NCBI GenBank assembly: GCA_021399445.1
Contig: JAJTUQ010000004.1
Coordinates: 2,480,001 to 2,544,000 of the forward strand
Direction of reading: 5' to 3'
Source of the DNA: Xylogone sp. PMI_703
Taxonomy: Eukaryota > Ascomycota > Leotiomycetes
Length of the DNA stretch: 64,000 nt
Made by a program: the position numbers and the translations under genes. This document shows positions 11,571 to 25,088 of this stretch, piece after piece. Position 1 is the stretch's first letter. Each line of letters opens with the position of its first letter. The notes under the pieces were generated by a model. It was not told the origin of the DNA and did no database searches. It saw only the letters and a list, made by a program, of their open reading frames with translations.

Positions 11571-11993
11571 AACTGTTCGATCGGGACCAATCGTAGAAGA
11601 TACCTAAGTCTGTGAGGGATAAGGAAATACAGCCGTGCAAATTCAAACAGATATTAGTCAGAATTAGTATATCAATATTCGGATTGAGTTAATTGGAGCT
11701 AGACATGTTAAACCAACCCAATCTATTCCTATTTACCGGGAATGGCCACTTTAGCTGCTATGTAGACTTGGAGAACGGAATCGGTGATTTTACAAATTAT
11801 GGACTATAGTGTAATACTACAGCTCATGCCACCAGATTGGGTTGAACTTTAGAATTCTTCCCAGAGTCAGTGCAAGAGAACCTCTTGTTGTACGCTGGAT
11901 TGATCCAATAAGGGACTCAAAACGCATCCAGTATAATCAATCGCACATTGTATATACTATTATTATCAATATATATAAGGATGGAAGTATCAC
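11571..11993. other. intergenic between convergent genes
   Basis: 3' region of the thioredoxin and permease genes. I see nothing in it. Confidence 0.4.
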
Positions 11994-13722
11994 TCAAAGT
12001 ATGTATCTAAAATCAGGGTGATCATCTCCAAGCTCTTCGAGAACTTCTGAACCGTTATTTAGCTTAACGTTCGCTTTTCCAGAGTCTCTTCTCCGATTTG
12101 AAACCCAGCAATACAATTCCAATGTAGTACTCGCTACTACGCCCAACAGATTCAAGCCTAATCCCGTACCAAAACCTGTCCTGTATCTGGGATTTTGGCT
12201 TGTTATGAACACATTACTCGAAACTAAATTACCACAATTCCCAAGGCCGATCATGACACCGGTAGCAAAGGCGGCTTTCGCGTTTCCGCCCATGTTGTTG
12301 GCAAGCCAGACTACCAGGATAGGCATTTGAATATAGGCTGATGCAGTGATTGCAAACATGCCAAAATAGCGAGCGGACACAGCCTTCACTTGTGCTAGTT
12401 CGATAGACCAGCCGATGATGCCGATGCCGGAGCCAAACATTAAAAAGCCATATCGATGGCCAACTTTCCCAGAGAGATAAGCGCATATCAGCAGAGAGCA
12501 CAAGGCAACGATGAACACGGGAATAGTGTGGACCTGAGCTTCAGCGTTGGAGTAACCGAGCGACTTGAGAATGGTTGGCTGGAAGGAGACAATGGAGGAG
12601 GCAGCGTTATCGGCGCCGAAGTATGCGAGTGTCCTTGTCAGAGGTTAGCGACGCATGTACTAGAGAATAAAGAGAGCTGAAGAGAGGTATATATGTACCC
12701 AAGCCAGATTTTGGGATCAAAGAGACATTCCTTCATGACCAGGTAGCTATAGTGATTCGGACGGGATGGACCAGCGTCTTTCTTGAGCATGGCCAATAGG
12801 TATCTCTTCTCTTCTGGCTTCAAGAATGTTGAGTCTTCAGGGTAGCCTGGGATGCAGAGGAGTCCAATTATCACACACACAACAGTGATACAGCCTTCAA
12901 TAATGAATATCCTGAGAATAGTCAACACCGAGAAAGAAATCAGTCTGATATCTTACCATCTCCAGCCAGCATAACCACCAACCTTATCCATATGCTCGAT
13001 TGCGTAGGCCAAGAGCTAAAATCATCAGAGATACGCACGATATGAAGGATATTACTACGTACACCACCAAATGCCCCAGCTAAGACAGCAGCACTAAAAA
13101 AAAGGGCATATCTGACAGAGAAATCTCGGCGCTTGTAATATCGACTGATCAAGTACGCACAACCTGCGAGTCTTAGGCTGGTTTACATGAATACCCATTC
13201 AATAGGGAACTTACCAGGGACAAATCCAGCTTCAAAAACTCCCATTAAGAATCTACATGCAAGTACACCTTTAAATGTCTTTGTGACACCCAGACCGATG
13301 GTGCACACGGCTGTAAAAGCAATTAGTCAATTGAATGAAGAAAAGAGAAGGTTATGCTTACCCCAACAGAACATTATTGTTGAGAGGTAAACCGATGGTG
13401 GCACAAATCCCTTTTTCATAAGCATATTACTGGCAACCGCGAGAACGATGTAAGGAATGTTCAATATCCAGAGAGACATGTTGTAATCGTTGGCTTCCAT
13501 GTGCAGATCAATAGTCATGCCTTCGATCTTGGCATTGGCGATGTTTGTGCGATCGAGGAAAGTGATAACGAAGAGCCCGATGAGGGGAGGGAGAAGCTTG
13601 AAGTCGCATTTCCAATTCAGTTTCTTCTCCATGGCCCTATCTACAGTAAAGGTATCATCATGTACCTCGACGGCGGAGGCATTTCCTGGATTGTCCTCGA
13701 CTTTGGTATCGGCGTCGTTCAT
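11994..13722 (-). CDS. MFS transporter, anion:cation symporter (allantoate/nicotinate permease-like)
   Basis: Plasma-membrane permease pieced from about seven exons, starting at the ATG at 13722. Exon 1 holds a charged cytosolic N-terminus and the first helix with LLPPLIGLFVITFLDRTNIA, the standard opening of the ACS family (Dal5, Tna1 and relatives). Later exons give VFEAGFVPG, the loop RYYKRRDFSVRYALFFSAA and the second half with GFLMFGSGIGIIGW. The central segment PEDSTFLKPEEKRYLLAML is the usual long loop between helices 6 and 7. Clean GT-AG introns include 13362/13310 and 13241/13190. Family substrates are small organic anions or vitamins; specificity is not visible. It is divergent from nothing obvious and ends towards the thioredoxin gene. 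Confidence 0.9.
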
Positions 13723-14847
13723 TTTCGAAGAACTACGCTTCAATCGATTATGGATCTAAAGGAGGGAAGGAAGTTGGACGTGAGGGAAGATTAAGAAGAA
13801 AAGAAGAGCGTGAAATGTACAGAACGAATGGCAGTGACCCTGCTCTCGCAAGCATACGTAGCACTGCACATGCATATCTCCAGGCACTGCAACCTATAAT
13901 AAGAAGCTGTCTTCCTGTTAGACTCAACACCGACCGGCAGAATAACAAATGCTGGAATAGTATATTCTGACTGTACGTACAGAACAATTTCATAGGATGG
14001 ATTCCAGCCAGACACGCCCATCCTGGGGTATTATGCCGTGGACACAGTGACGATCCCACCTCACATCCCAGTATATCAATGAGATCTACCCTGCTGCTAT
14101 AGTAGGCCTCAGCGCGACGTAAAGAAGCAGCTGCAGGGCTTTACATACATCTCCTTGTCGTGCGCGCCAAACTAGCGGATGAGCAAGGAGGTTCCACAAT
14201 GCAGGCCCCAATCAACCGTTGTACGCCCTTCCCACCTTCAGGTCAAATATTAGATGCTCACTTCTACGCAATCACGAAGAGTGAGACCCAGCCTCTCCCC
14301 ATCTACTTCACCATGGAGATCGAAGTCCACAATTGGGTCAACAACTGATTCGATTCAGCCAGTACTCCAGGGGACCAAGCAAGCATGACCTTATATCCTT
14401 CCACTGGTCTCCCAGCCCTTATGCCTGCAACCCCTCCCTCATCTCACGCTTGGCAGCAAGTGCTTATGGAGCCAATTCGGGAAGCCTGCGCGAGCGTTAA
14501 AGCATATCGACTGCCGAGGAGTGGGGCAGCAGACGGCGGGGATGAAACGATTGCGACAGTAGGGTACGGTAAAGCTACTGGAAAGGGCATAGTGTACGAG
14601 AAATTAATGAATGAAGAGGTGAGTGATAATAAATTTACTCTTAGACATATTGGAACAGAGAGAAGCCATGAGTCGGGCGGAGTCGTATGGCTTCTGAGCA
14701 GACTGCATCTAGTGAGAGGTGCGAAATATAACTGGAGATATATGAGGGCTCTGATTGTTGGTTATTTGGTATACAATAATTTACGCCGTCAACCTCTATC
14801 AAGCTCAATAAGTCTCAATTCTAAAGTAAAATATAGTTTGTATCTAC
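13723..14847. other. intergenic, promoter of permease and 3' flank of monooxygenase
   Basis: A 1.1-kb spacer. An open stretch on the plus strand from 14385 runs into the 3' end of the next gene, has no domain likeness and low-complexity ends, and was not called. No repeat or RNA gene was seen. Confidence 0.4.
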
Positions 14848-16317
<1,470 letters not shown>

Positions 16318-17118
16318 GATTTTGGCAGATGGTCTCTGATCGAACCTCTGTGAGAACAGGAGAAGTGGGGAGAGGAGGGTCTTGAGAAGTTGCAGTAAAT
16401 ATACATTGCACCGGTCTACCGATGTATGCTAGTAGGGACCCTTGTTTCCAACTGCACGTATAGTAGTAGATCTATCGCTCTTTGAAGCCAGGGTAAGCTG
16501 TTCGGAGTAAGGACTTAGTTAACTGGTGCTTCACATCCCTGTTTATCGTGCCTTATATAGATGCCACTTCCCAGGAGGAATACAACTAAAACGTACGAAC
16601 CGGATACACACCTTGACAACTTAGAAGTCAGTATATAGATTGACGCTCGAAGTGAATAAGATGGAATTGAGTAGTATCATTCTATACATGTTCATACGAT
16701 CTTTGCGCAGGTAAATTTGCTACCTACTCTAACTCTGATCTTTCATCCACACAACAGGTAATAGATCCTCGGTTACCTTATAACTGAATCGTTTCATTCA
16801 TGTAATTTTACCTACGATATTGCTAAGTCTTTACCTATTTGTAAATTATCAAACACCAGAGATAGGTGATACGTTGAAAAATTGGCACAGTGATTCTACC
16901 ATTTCTACGCGGTACTTACGATCCATATTCTGCTATTAATATCTCAGCCACGATTCTGCCTCGCATTGATCGGTTCAAAAAGCCACCGACTCAGTACGGG
17001 TTGATATGCGGAGGTAGAACAAACACGGGATACAACTCTTGCAAACGTGTCATACATTGCCTTCAATCAGCTACTATACAATAACTGACAGCTTTGGAAC
17101 ATTACTAAGTCGCTCGCG
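16318..17118. promoter_or_regulatory. divergent promoter region
   Basis: An 800-base spacer between the monooxygenase and the hypothetical gene at 17119, which diverge. No gene-like signal was seen. Confidence 0.35.
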
Positions 17119-17622
17119 ATGTCTACCATTGATAAGGACACAAACGTTGATGCTGAGATCCACCCATCCGCGACTGAACCCTCTACGATGACCAAAGATG
17201 ATCTACCCTCCACTTTCGATGCAAAGAGCCCAGAAACAGCACCACCTCAGGTCACTCCAGCATTACCCCTCCCACAAGATGTGACACGACAATATCCACA
17301 ATATCAGTCGCAGATGCAAAATGCTGGAATGGCGGCAGGCGCAATGGCAGGCGCAATGGGTCAAGGCTCTGTTGCGGGCGATATGATGATAGGGGGCGTT
17401 GTAGGAGGCATGGTCGGCCAACGAGTGGCACAGGCAGAAAACCATGCTTTCTATAGAGGCCAGGCGATGCAATATCGAGAAGGACGGGCTGAAGGGACAA
17501 TCCCGCCTCCTGAAGAACTATACAGAGATGGGAAGAAGGCGTCGTGGTGGTCGAAAGAGGGTCGAGCGCAGAGGAGGGCGGAGAGATGGGAGAGACGAGC
17601 AAAAAGGAGGGATGGGATATAG
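17119..17622 (+). CDS. hypothetical protein with Gly/Ala/Met-rich central segment
   Basis: Single-exon protein of 167 residues, not recognised. The first 70 residues are polar, Thr/Pro rich and likely disordered. Residues about 70-105 are Gly/Ala/Met rich (GMAAGAMAGAMGQGSVAGDM and IGGVVGGMVG), resembling glycine-zipper membrane-associating segments. The C-terminus is strongly basic (RAQRRAERWERRAKRRDGI). The layout recalls small fungal glycine-zipper proteins that associate with membranes, but no function is claimed. Coding is supported by the biased composition and a plain ATG in context CGATGTCT. Confidence 0.65.
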   Translation: MSTIDKDTNVDAEIHPSATEPSTMTKDDLPSTFDAKSPETAPPQVTPALPLPQDVTRQYPQYQSQMQNAGMAAGAMAGAMGQGSVAGDMMIGGVVGGMVGQRVAQAENHAFYRGQAMQYREGRAEGTIPPPEELYRDGKKASWWSKEGRAQRRAERWERRAKRRDGI

Positions 17623-18671
17623 ATGCAAAGCTTAGATAGTTTGCTTGTTTGGACATTGTTTGGGATGGATTTATGAAAAGGTTTTTAATATTTATTTGCT
17701 GATGCTGAATCACAAAAATATGTTTATGTGAGTTCATTAATGATAGTTTCCAAGTAGTCTTTTAATAGCAGGAAAGTTTAATGACAGTGGTTTGGCTACG
17801 ATAATAGTTAGTTAGTTCTATAATGGAGAAAGCTCTATCTCGAGCATGCTTATCATGCAGTTAAGTGTCTACGGTTAGCCCGGCTTGATGCTTATGTCTT
17901 AACTTCGTGGCATAGTTGTAATGGGCGTCAACTCTAATAATCGGATAATTATTGACTACACACACTGTATATGAATTCCATAAGTCGAGTAAGTCATCCA
18001 GTGCAACTCATGAACAGTGTCTGCTGGCCTGGAGACCCTAATGGCAATAACTGTGGCTGGGGAGCACATAAAAACCTATCTTCGGCTTAGCTCCTTAGAG
18101 CTCGTATTCACTCGTAGATCTGAAGATGAGAATGGATTACTTATGGCAAAGTGCCCAGATCATACTATTCTATTGCCGCTTCTAGTCGGTTTAAGTATAT
18201 CGGTTAGGCCCTATCATAGATTGTACTTCACATGCTACAGCTGTTGTGGCCATGATTAATTTACTGAAATAGACAGTTGGATATAGCTTCATTCGGACTT
18301 AGACACTGATTGGAGTACCCAGTCACGAGATAGTGGAGCCTCAAGGAAGGCAAGGCATAATTTATGGTGACATAAGTAAAAAAGATTACCAAAACCTTTA
18401 AGAATACCCCAAAAGATTCGAAAGAAACAACCAACAAGCCATTGACAGGGGCATTACGGCGCAGCGCTTTACGGCTGAAAACGAAAACGAGGCTCTTGGC
18501 CTGGGTGAGTGGATAAATGATGCGCTGGTTGCCTGTTGTCAACCCCACAAAAGCCTCATATCTACGCTCTGTATTCCTTCCTCATCCGCATCAAGTTTGG
18601 CAAACAGTTTTTTGATTATTGAATCCATCTGGATTAATCTCGTGCTCAAATACATCTTCGGTACCTGTAAG
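17623..18671. other. intergenic
   Basis: A 1-kb spacer. Open stretches at 18017-18259 and 18261-18548 have no protein-like pattern. It probably holds the promoter of the secreted protein gene. Confidence 0.4.
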
Positions 18672-19256
18672 ATGCATCTCACCGTCCTTCTATCAGCTCT
18701 CGCCATTGTTGGGGCAAGCGCCCGCAACGCGATCAATCCGATCACCGGTCGGCCATCAATGGTAGGACGATATCCCATTTGTCCCGAGAACTATGAAACC
18801 TATTGCTGCATGACTGTCGTGCCATACTCGAATTCCTGCAGTGGAGGCAAGTGCACAAATAATCCAGGCTGGTCGTGTGTCATGGGACCAGGGAAGGTTG
18901 AGTCGATGAAGTACTGCCTCAAGGAAGTAGGTGGGAACAAAGACGCCTTCTGTAAGAGGCCTGGGTACGAGTAAGTAAATCTCGATGTTCCATGCATTTT
19001 ATAGATGAATATCCTGACCGAGGTGTCGAATAGATACTTTGGATCTGTTCTCAAATGGACCGGAGGCTCCTTTGAGCCTATGCTGCAGCCGCAAAACTAT
19101 AGACACTATCTCAGAGCTGGGATGAAGGCACCTTGGGTCCCACCTCGTGGAGCAATTCGATGGGAGGAAGAGGAAGATGAGTCTGAAACGACAGAGCCCG
19201 AAAGAGAAGAGCTGCGGAAACGCGAGGCGGTGTTTGGAGATACGGATATGGCGTGA
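18672..19256 (+). CDS. small secreted cysteine-rich protein with acidic tail
   Basis: Two exons (18672-18970 and 19034-19256) give 173 residues. The signal peptide MHLTVLLSALAIVGASA is followed by about 80 residues with eight cysteines, including an adjacent pair (TYCCMTV), spaced as in disulfide-bonded extracellular proteins. Exon 2 adds an aromatic segment (YFGSVLKWTGGSFEP) and a highly acidic Glu-rich tail with a dibasic or tribasic site near RKREAV. Splicing is GTAAGT to AATAG and keeps the frame; without it translation ends at the exon border. No family is recognised. Candidate effector-like or cell-wall-associated protein, function unknown. Confidence 0.75.
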
Positions 19257-20733
19257 GGCTAAAGCGACACGGAGTTATAGACTTCGCAGCATTAGGATAC
19301 CAAGTTGAGAGTGATCGATTAGCGGGGAGTATGTGTTGAACTATTTGGTAATTGCGTTTAGTTAATAGCTAGAGTACTGGACTATTCTTTCTCGCAACGC
19401 TTGAGCAGTAGAATAGATAAACACCCAGAATAACCGAATCTTATAAACCTAGTCTTAGATACACTTGTTTGATCAGCCACTAGTTCGATAGTAGTTAGCT
19501 GTTCAGATGAGTCCGTAAAGCAAGGGCGGGCTATGGTCTTATCAGGTGCCCATTTCTACTCTACTGCTTCTGCGTCGAACCGTTTAAGTATTGGATGCTC
19601 TTCCGATGCCTTCAGCATAAGGAATTAATACATTTACAATAATAAGATTGAGAAATCAAGGGTGGTCCCGGCGTAATGCAGAATTGGTACAAGTGGGCAA
19701 AATTGAAACGGGTCCATACCGCTAAAGTCTATAGCGATTTCTTCTCGTACTTGTTCCGTTTTAGTCCTGGAGGTGAGCATTGAGTAGTAACTGCTTTAAC
19801 CTGAGCAAATACGGGCAGCTCTTGAGTGGGCCTACGAGACCATAGGACCGAATTAGCTAGTATACAGTACGTGAGTACTTGCTATCGGTTGTATACTCGG
19901 GACAGCCATCGTAAGGTTACTCTCACATCAGATTTGATTCTACCACGGCCACGTCAAGGATTCAATGTCTACTGTAGTCTACTTGATTATAAGTGGGGCA
20001 GGCACCCTAACACACACTGCTAATCAGCTTCTTCTGCTGTGTGGCTACCATCCTGAAGTTCTTCTCAGTATATTGTGCTGCCACCGCAAGCTAATCACTG
20101 TCGTGTCTGGATAAGTACTTTAACTCTTAGTAAGTAGCAAAGCTTAGATATTGCTCATATCATTAGCTAGAACCCCTAGTAGCGAAGGGACAGACTAGCT
20201 AGGAATTAAATTTTTGATCTTTGCCACCAAGCGGGAACGGCAGGTGAATGGAATATTCCAGGGAAGGAGATTGTGATGGCGGACTGACATGACCAAAGTT
20301 CTTCTCATAAGGAGGGTTACGTGCTATTAGACGTTTATCACCGTCTTTTGGCGTGCTTGAGTTTTAGTCACTTGGTTTGTGCATCTTATTTAGAATTGAC
20401 TGTTTGTTTGCTGTGTTTAACAGTACGTCTAGTCAAGTCTGTAACATATTAATGAGAGTATATAAGTGCTTAATCTCGCCAAAGGATTCTCTTAGCAATT
20501 GGAAGTTGTGGCATGAACGGAGGGGTTGATCCGGCATGATATGATATGATATAAGTCTGAAAAGTTTTAACACTCTAAGATTATCATAATTATGTCTGTT
20601 AAACAGGTAATGTAGCTAAGGGAGAAGATGTATAGACAGGATCTGCAGTTCACTAGTGCTCTGACACTATATACACCCGCCGGCCAGGCTGTTAACACCA
20701 TCCTTCAGTAGAAGTCATTCGCCTAAGCACAAC
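19257..20733. other. intergenic
   Basis: Nearly 1.5 kb without a supported gene. A short GATAT triplet microsatellite lies near 20538-20552. Otherwise nothing was seen. Confidence 0.4.
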
Positions 20734-22410
20734 TTATAAGCATTGTGAGTACCAATCATTACTGTACTTGCAGGTTCCCTGCGTGCAGCACGTAGTACCA
20801 GACCATTCACTACCTCCACACTGGCCATACAAGCTGGCACAGTTGCCAGTAGGGGTCGACCCTGTGGATGTAGTGGTCTTAGTTATGGTAGTTAAGGAGG
20901 GACTTATGCCCCCTCCACTACTAGAAATCTTGACTGTGACGACGCTTTGTGCCGGAAGGTTCACTGTCACCGATCCGCTAGATACAGTAACTGAAGTCGA
21001 GGCGAATTGGTGACTATTATCAGTCAGCCAAGCAGAGGCGGAGCTGGGATTGAAGCCACTGAATGAGAGGGTGCCAGATTGTTGAGAGCCTCCACTGTTA
21101 GTGAAGACCGCGACGACGGAGCCATCAGTGTTCTTAAACACGCCAGTTCGCACTCCAGTGATGGACCCTGAGGTAGACAAGCGATGAGCTCCAGGTCGGA
21201 TGTATCGAGACCACATGGCGAAGGCCCAGTAGATGCCATTTGGCGTCGCTTTGGTGCCGTCCAGCGTGTCGACGAGGTGACTTCCAGACTGCGTCTGCTT
21301 GTTTTCGAAGCCCTCCCAGTACAGATACGCTGACAGCCCAGCATCGATGATACCCTCAGCGATCTTATTGGCCCAGGTCATACCCTCCTGAATTGCACCA
21401 TTGCTATACCAAGTAGTCACGAAGGCACCAGCGCTGTTGGTGCCGGATTCGGTGACCCAGGTGCGTAGGCTGGTATCAAGGGGGGCGTTGGCATCGCCGC
21501 TGTACGTATGAGAGGTGATGACGCCAAGGTACTGCTCCATGCCGGCGGAAACAAGGTTGGGCATGTACTTAACTGCTGTTGGCCATCCGACAGGATCACA
21601 ACACGCGATCTGGGTGTCCAGGCCAGCTGCAGCGATGGTTGAGTGCAGGATAGGGATGAAGGAGATAGCCTCCTGGGCATTGGTGCTGATCTGCATCTGA
21701 GAGTAACCCGGACTAGGTGGACTGGTCAGCTGCGAGTGATAATATAATTTCTTTGGTAACCCACGAATAATCTGGCTCGTTCAAGAAACCAACGTGCGTG
21801 ACAGTGACACCGGACTGGGCATAGTACTTGACATACTGGACGAGAAAGTTGGCATACGCCTGTCTCCAGTCTCCTGAAGAGCAACTATGGCCAGTACTGC
21901 CGCAGAGATATCTGGTATAATCAGGGTCTGGACACAATGGAGAGTCGCCCGCCCAAATACTTACCCAGGAGTAGAATCACTGCCGCTGGTCTTCATAAAG
22001 CCAGGGGCGCTCCATGCATCGGCATAGATAGTTTTCACGCCATAAGAGATAGCCTGCTTAGAGAACCAGACCTGGCCACTATCGTCATTATCCCAGGTAT
22101 ATCTCGGAGTATTTCCTGGTGCCCCAGGAGATGTCGGTTCAATGCTATCGCCGCCACCACCGGAACCAATTCGGTTGCGGATGATGCTAAAACCAGCGCC
22201 CGTCGTGGTGCTGAATAAGTAGTCAAGGGCTTGCTTCTGGAGGCCGGACGGCGCGTTCTGGAACTCTTTAGCTCTCCCGAAGGCTTGCGAGAACCCGAAG
22301 CCGTCAATTTGTTGAAGCTGGGCGTTGGCATTCACTGTGACTGTAGCCGCTGATGAGACTAGAATCGCGGCTTGCGCAACGGCTAGTCTTACCAGCAGAC
22401 GGACTGACAT
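20734..22410 (-). CDS. secreted GH30 (GH30_7-like) glucuronoxylanase/xylobiohydrolase with CBM1
   Basis: Three exons (22410-21965, 21911-21765, 21712-20734) encode 523 residues. The signal peptide is followed by a GH30 barrel: [17 protein letters not shown] at the start, acid/base Glu in [10 protein letters not shown], and the probable nucleophile Glu in TWVTESGTN. The acceptor at 21912 gives GYLCG, as in relatives. A beta-sandwich side domain is followed by a Thr/Ser linker and a C-terminal fungal cellulose-binding CBM1 ([15 protein letters not shown], ending in DWYSQCL). GH30_7 enzymes from Talaromyces with CBM1 cut glucuronoxylan or release xylobiose; the exact activity here is inferred. 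Acts on plant cell wall outside the cell. No lesions were seen. Confidence 0.93.
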
Positions 22411-23736
22411 TGTACTGATTGCTGATGATCGAAATACTGCTCAGTATTACATCTTTGCAGTATGGACCTGCTATTGACAGCAAGGATGGCAGCTTATAAA
22501 ACCATGCCTCACCCTGTCAGCGGAGAAAGCACATCCAGTACAGATTACCTCCATAGATTAACGTACAAGCGGCCCAACCGCTGCTCAGAATCTCGCCCAT
22601 GCGACCCTTTATTTACCTAGATTGTCACAGAGGCCATTCTTATGACCTGCTCCATTTACTGCACATGAACTTGTTATTCCACCAGTCAGTTCCTATTCGA
22701 TTTTGCCGGGGGGATAAAGTTGAGTCTGCTCTTGTGGATAGCTTAGCCTTCGCTTGCGGCGTAGACGGCAACAATGCCGTCGGGTGCTCATCTAACAGTT
22801 CCAACTATTAGACAGCATGACTATTTCGGGAAAAGAGGCTTCAGGGCGTGCGGAGATTTGCTAATTAAGCCCTAGCTGTATAATATAAGTGACTACACCT
22901 CACGAGCAGCCATGCCAGCTTCATAGTATAACGCGCGTACCACAGGTTGTCCGGGAGTGACGGTCCACGCCAAGTTCTAATACAGTACTTGGCTGGATGG
23001 TACAGCATGCGACTACCATCAGCATATACAAGTAAGCTATATATCCTATCATGTGGATTTCCTCCAGTAGCTAGTCCCTGGCCCCATCCATGCCTCAGGA
23101 GTTGACCCTTTCTCCGATTTCTATCTCTCTCTTATATTCCTCTTGAGCCTTCCATCTTACGTCTAATTGACCTGTAATTATTATCAAATCGTGCACGAGA
23201 GGCCTCTGAATTGCTTACTGCTCGCCGCTTACCCGTATCATGCTTACACGTCGAGATTCACGGCATTTTCCTTTTCCCACCCTTACATCTTAACGTACCA
23301 GGTAGTTTTTAAATAAGAGCCTTATGCAAACCCTCAATACATACAAGTATGCCATATACTTAATGTCATTATAAATTTCTTATTCAGTATTACTTTCCAC
23401 ATATCCTAACTTATACAACCTACGAAGAAATACATATAGTACCTATACCTTAAGTATACACGCACGACATTCAATCAATGCTCTTTCCAAGCAACTCGTC
23501 TAGTATAAGCAAAAGCTCAAGAGTATGGCCTATAATTCAACAATGCGATGAACTTGATGATAAACATCTTTTTGCATGTCTTACTAGAAACTACACCTAG
23601 GATACTTTTGACTTAATTAAAGTACAATGAATTCAAGTAAAAAAAGTGGTTGTCATGTCGAAGTGGCCGTAACGTGGGGATCTTGAGTACGCTTTTATGT
23701 TTAGAAATTCGAGTGGTTGTGATTGATTGAAAGTTT

Positions 23737-23970
23737 CTTTCTTTATCAGCTGTTCTCTACTCAAATAGGAGTGAATATAGCTATTGCTGCAGTGATATTG
23801 CAATTGAAGAGTAAATGAGCAAAACCATAAAAGAGGAGAATCAATTCGCTTGCAACGTCAGAGCTAGCGAAACGGGGTATCTATGCCAAACAAGTCCACA
23901 AAATAACCTCACACACGACTATTATGCAAGTTGAGAACTTGCAGTTTAGGCTCGCTCAATCCAGCACCTT
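23737..23970. repeat. dispersed repeat, copy A
   Basis: About 235 bases align with 27131-27371 in the same orientation. Shared landmarks are GATATTGCAATTGAAG, GGGGTATCT, CACACGACT and the terminal AGCACCTT. Copy A differs by several transitions (for example ACTATTATGCAAG against ACTGCCACGCAAG), in part RIP-like. In copy B the repeat abuts the stop codon of a gene; here no coding part remains recognisable. Confidence 0.8.
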
Positions 23971-24172
23971 CTACTTTGGCGAGACCATACGAATCGTTCC
24001 TAGCAAAGTCCAAGACAATGGGGCTACTGCAATACTGTACCTAGATTAGTGGCTGAGGTTAGTAGCAAAGCACTACCGGGTTAAGCGTTATATGCTTCAC
24101 TTACAGGGCCTTCATCCTGGAAGAATGTTAAAAGGAGCAAATGGCCGTAGGGCGTTAGTGATACAGTACAGC

Positions 24173-24324
24173 GATAGCCGTAGAACATAACGATGGCCGT
24201 ACAGTACAGTGATGGCCGTATAGTACAGCGGTGGCCGTGCAGCATAGCGATGGCCGTACAATATAATGATGGCCGTATACTACAATGATGGCCGTACGGC
24301 ATACTGATGGCCGCACAGTAAGCT
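24173..24324. repeat. 19-bp minisatellite, eight units
   Basis: Eight consecutive 19-base units start at 24173, 24192, 24211, 24230, 24249, 24268, 24287 and 24306. The core GATGGCCGTA is nearly constant and the second half (CAGTACAGT and variants) is variable. A less regular unit may precede at about 24139. It is open on the minus strand but codes only a repetitive peptide. Confidence 0.93.
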
Positions 24325-24349
24325 CAGGGCCCTGTGGGTAAAGCCTTGT

Positions 24350-24378
24350 AAGGTTTAAGCTTTATAAGTTTAAACCTT
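24350..24378. repeat. perfect inverted repeat with 9-base arms
   Basis: AAGGTTTAA at 24350-24358 pairs with TTAAACCTT at 24370-24378 around an 11-base loop, directly beyond the minisatellite. Confidence 0.7.
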
Positions 24379-24390
24379 TGGTGCACCATT

Positions 24391-24452
24391 GTCGCTTCTC
24401 CTGATTGGCTACTGTGCGAATTTCAGCCAATAAGAAGTGCGAAGAGAGCGAC
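24391..24452. repeat. imperfect inverted repeat
   Basis: The outer arms GTCGC (24391) and GCGAC (to 24452), the CTTCT/AGAAG segments and the inner ATTGGCT/AGCCAAT pair form an interrupted hairpin. The inner pair also gives two opposed CCAAT boxes. Cause unknown: old transposon end or chance structure. Confidence 0.5.
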
Positions 24453-25088
24453 AGGGTTGCTATCCTTACTACCAAGTATTCACTGAGGTACCCCTGGCAG
24501 TCACGGTGTTGAGGGCTTCGGGGTTTGACATTTTAGCCCGGGCAATGAATCACCGTTAGCAAAGACAGGTTACTAACGATCTTACTAACAATCTTACATG
24601 ATTCAGTGACCGAATTTGGTGGAAGATATCCACCATCGGAGACTGTAAAAACAAAGTCCTTCATATACGGAGGTACAGCGGCTAAGTATTCATATAGCAC
24701 TTGCAAAGGTTAATCCCTAGACAACTACTTTATCCATATCCAGTAGCCAGAATCACTAATTCGGTTAATCGAACATAACAGTTATGAAAGTTATGAATAT
24801 ACCTAGAAAACTACTACTCTTAGAGGAAAGTAAGGCCTTCCCTGCTAGTGCTATAGGAATACTTTGCCGCTGTACCTCTGTAGAATCTTATGGACAAGCG
24901 TCCCTGTGATTAGTATCAGCATGTTCTATCCTGTTTCGTTTTCCTTTTCTATCTGCTCTCTTGATTCTCTTGGTTCCTCTTGAGTTCTACTCAAGTTTTT
25001 GCACATATAAGTGTTTGCATTCCACGTAACAAATTCGTGGCCCCGTCATCTGAGATATAGAAAAATAAAGATAACTTGGTGTGACACC

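Larger units (their letters stand above)
22411..25088. other. long gene-free repeat-bearing region
   Basis: About 2.7 kb without a supported gene between the xylanase promoter and the MFS gene. It contains a dispersed repeat copy, a 19-bp minisatellite and two inverted repeats, listed separately. The 22.4-23.7 kb part shows nothing. Confidence 0.5.

Noticed and set aside
24081..24302. Minus-strand open frame of repeated His/Tyr/Thr peptides
   Set aside because: It is simply the translation of the 19-bp minisatellite.
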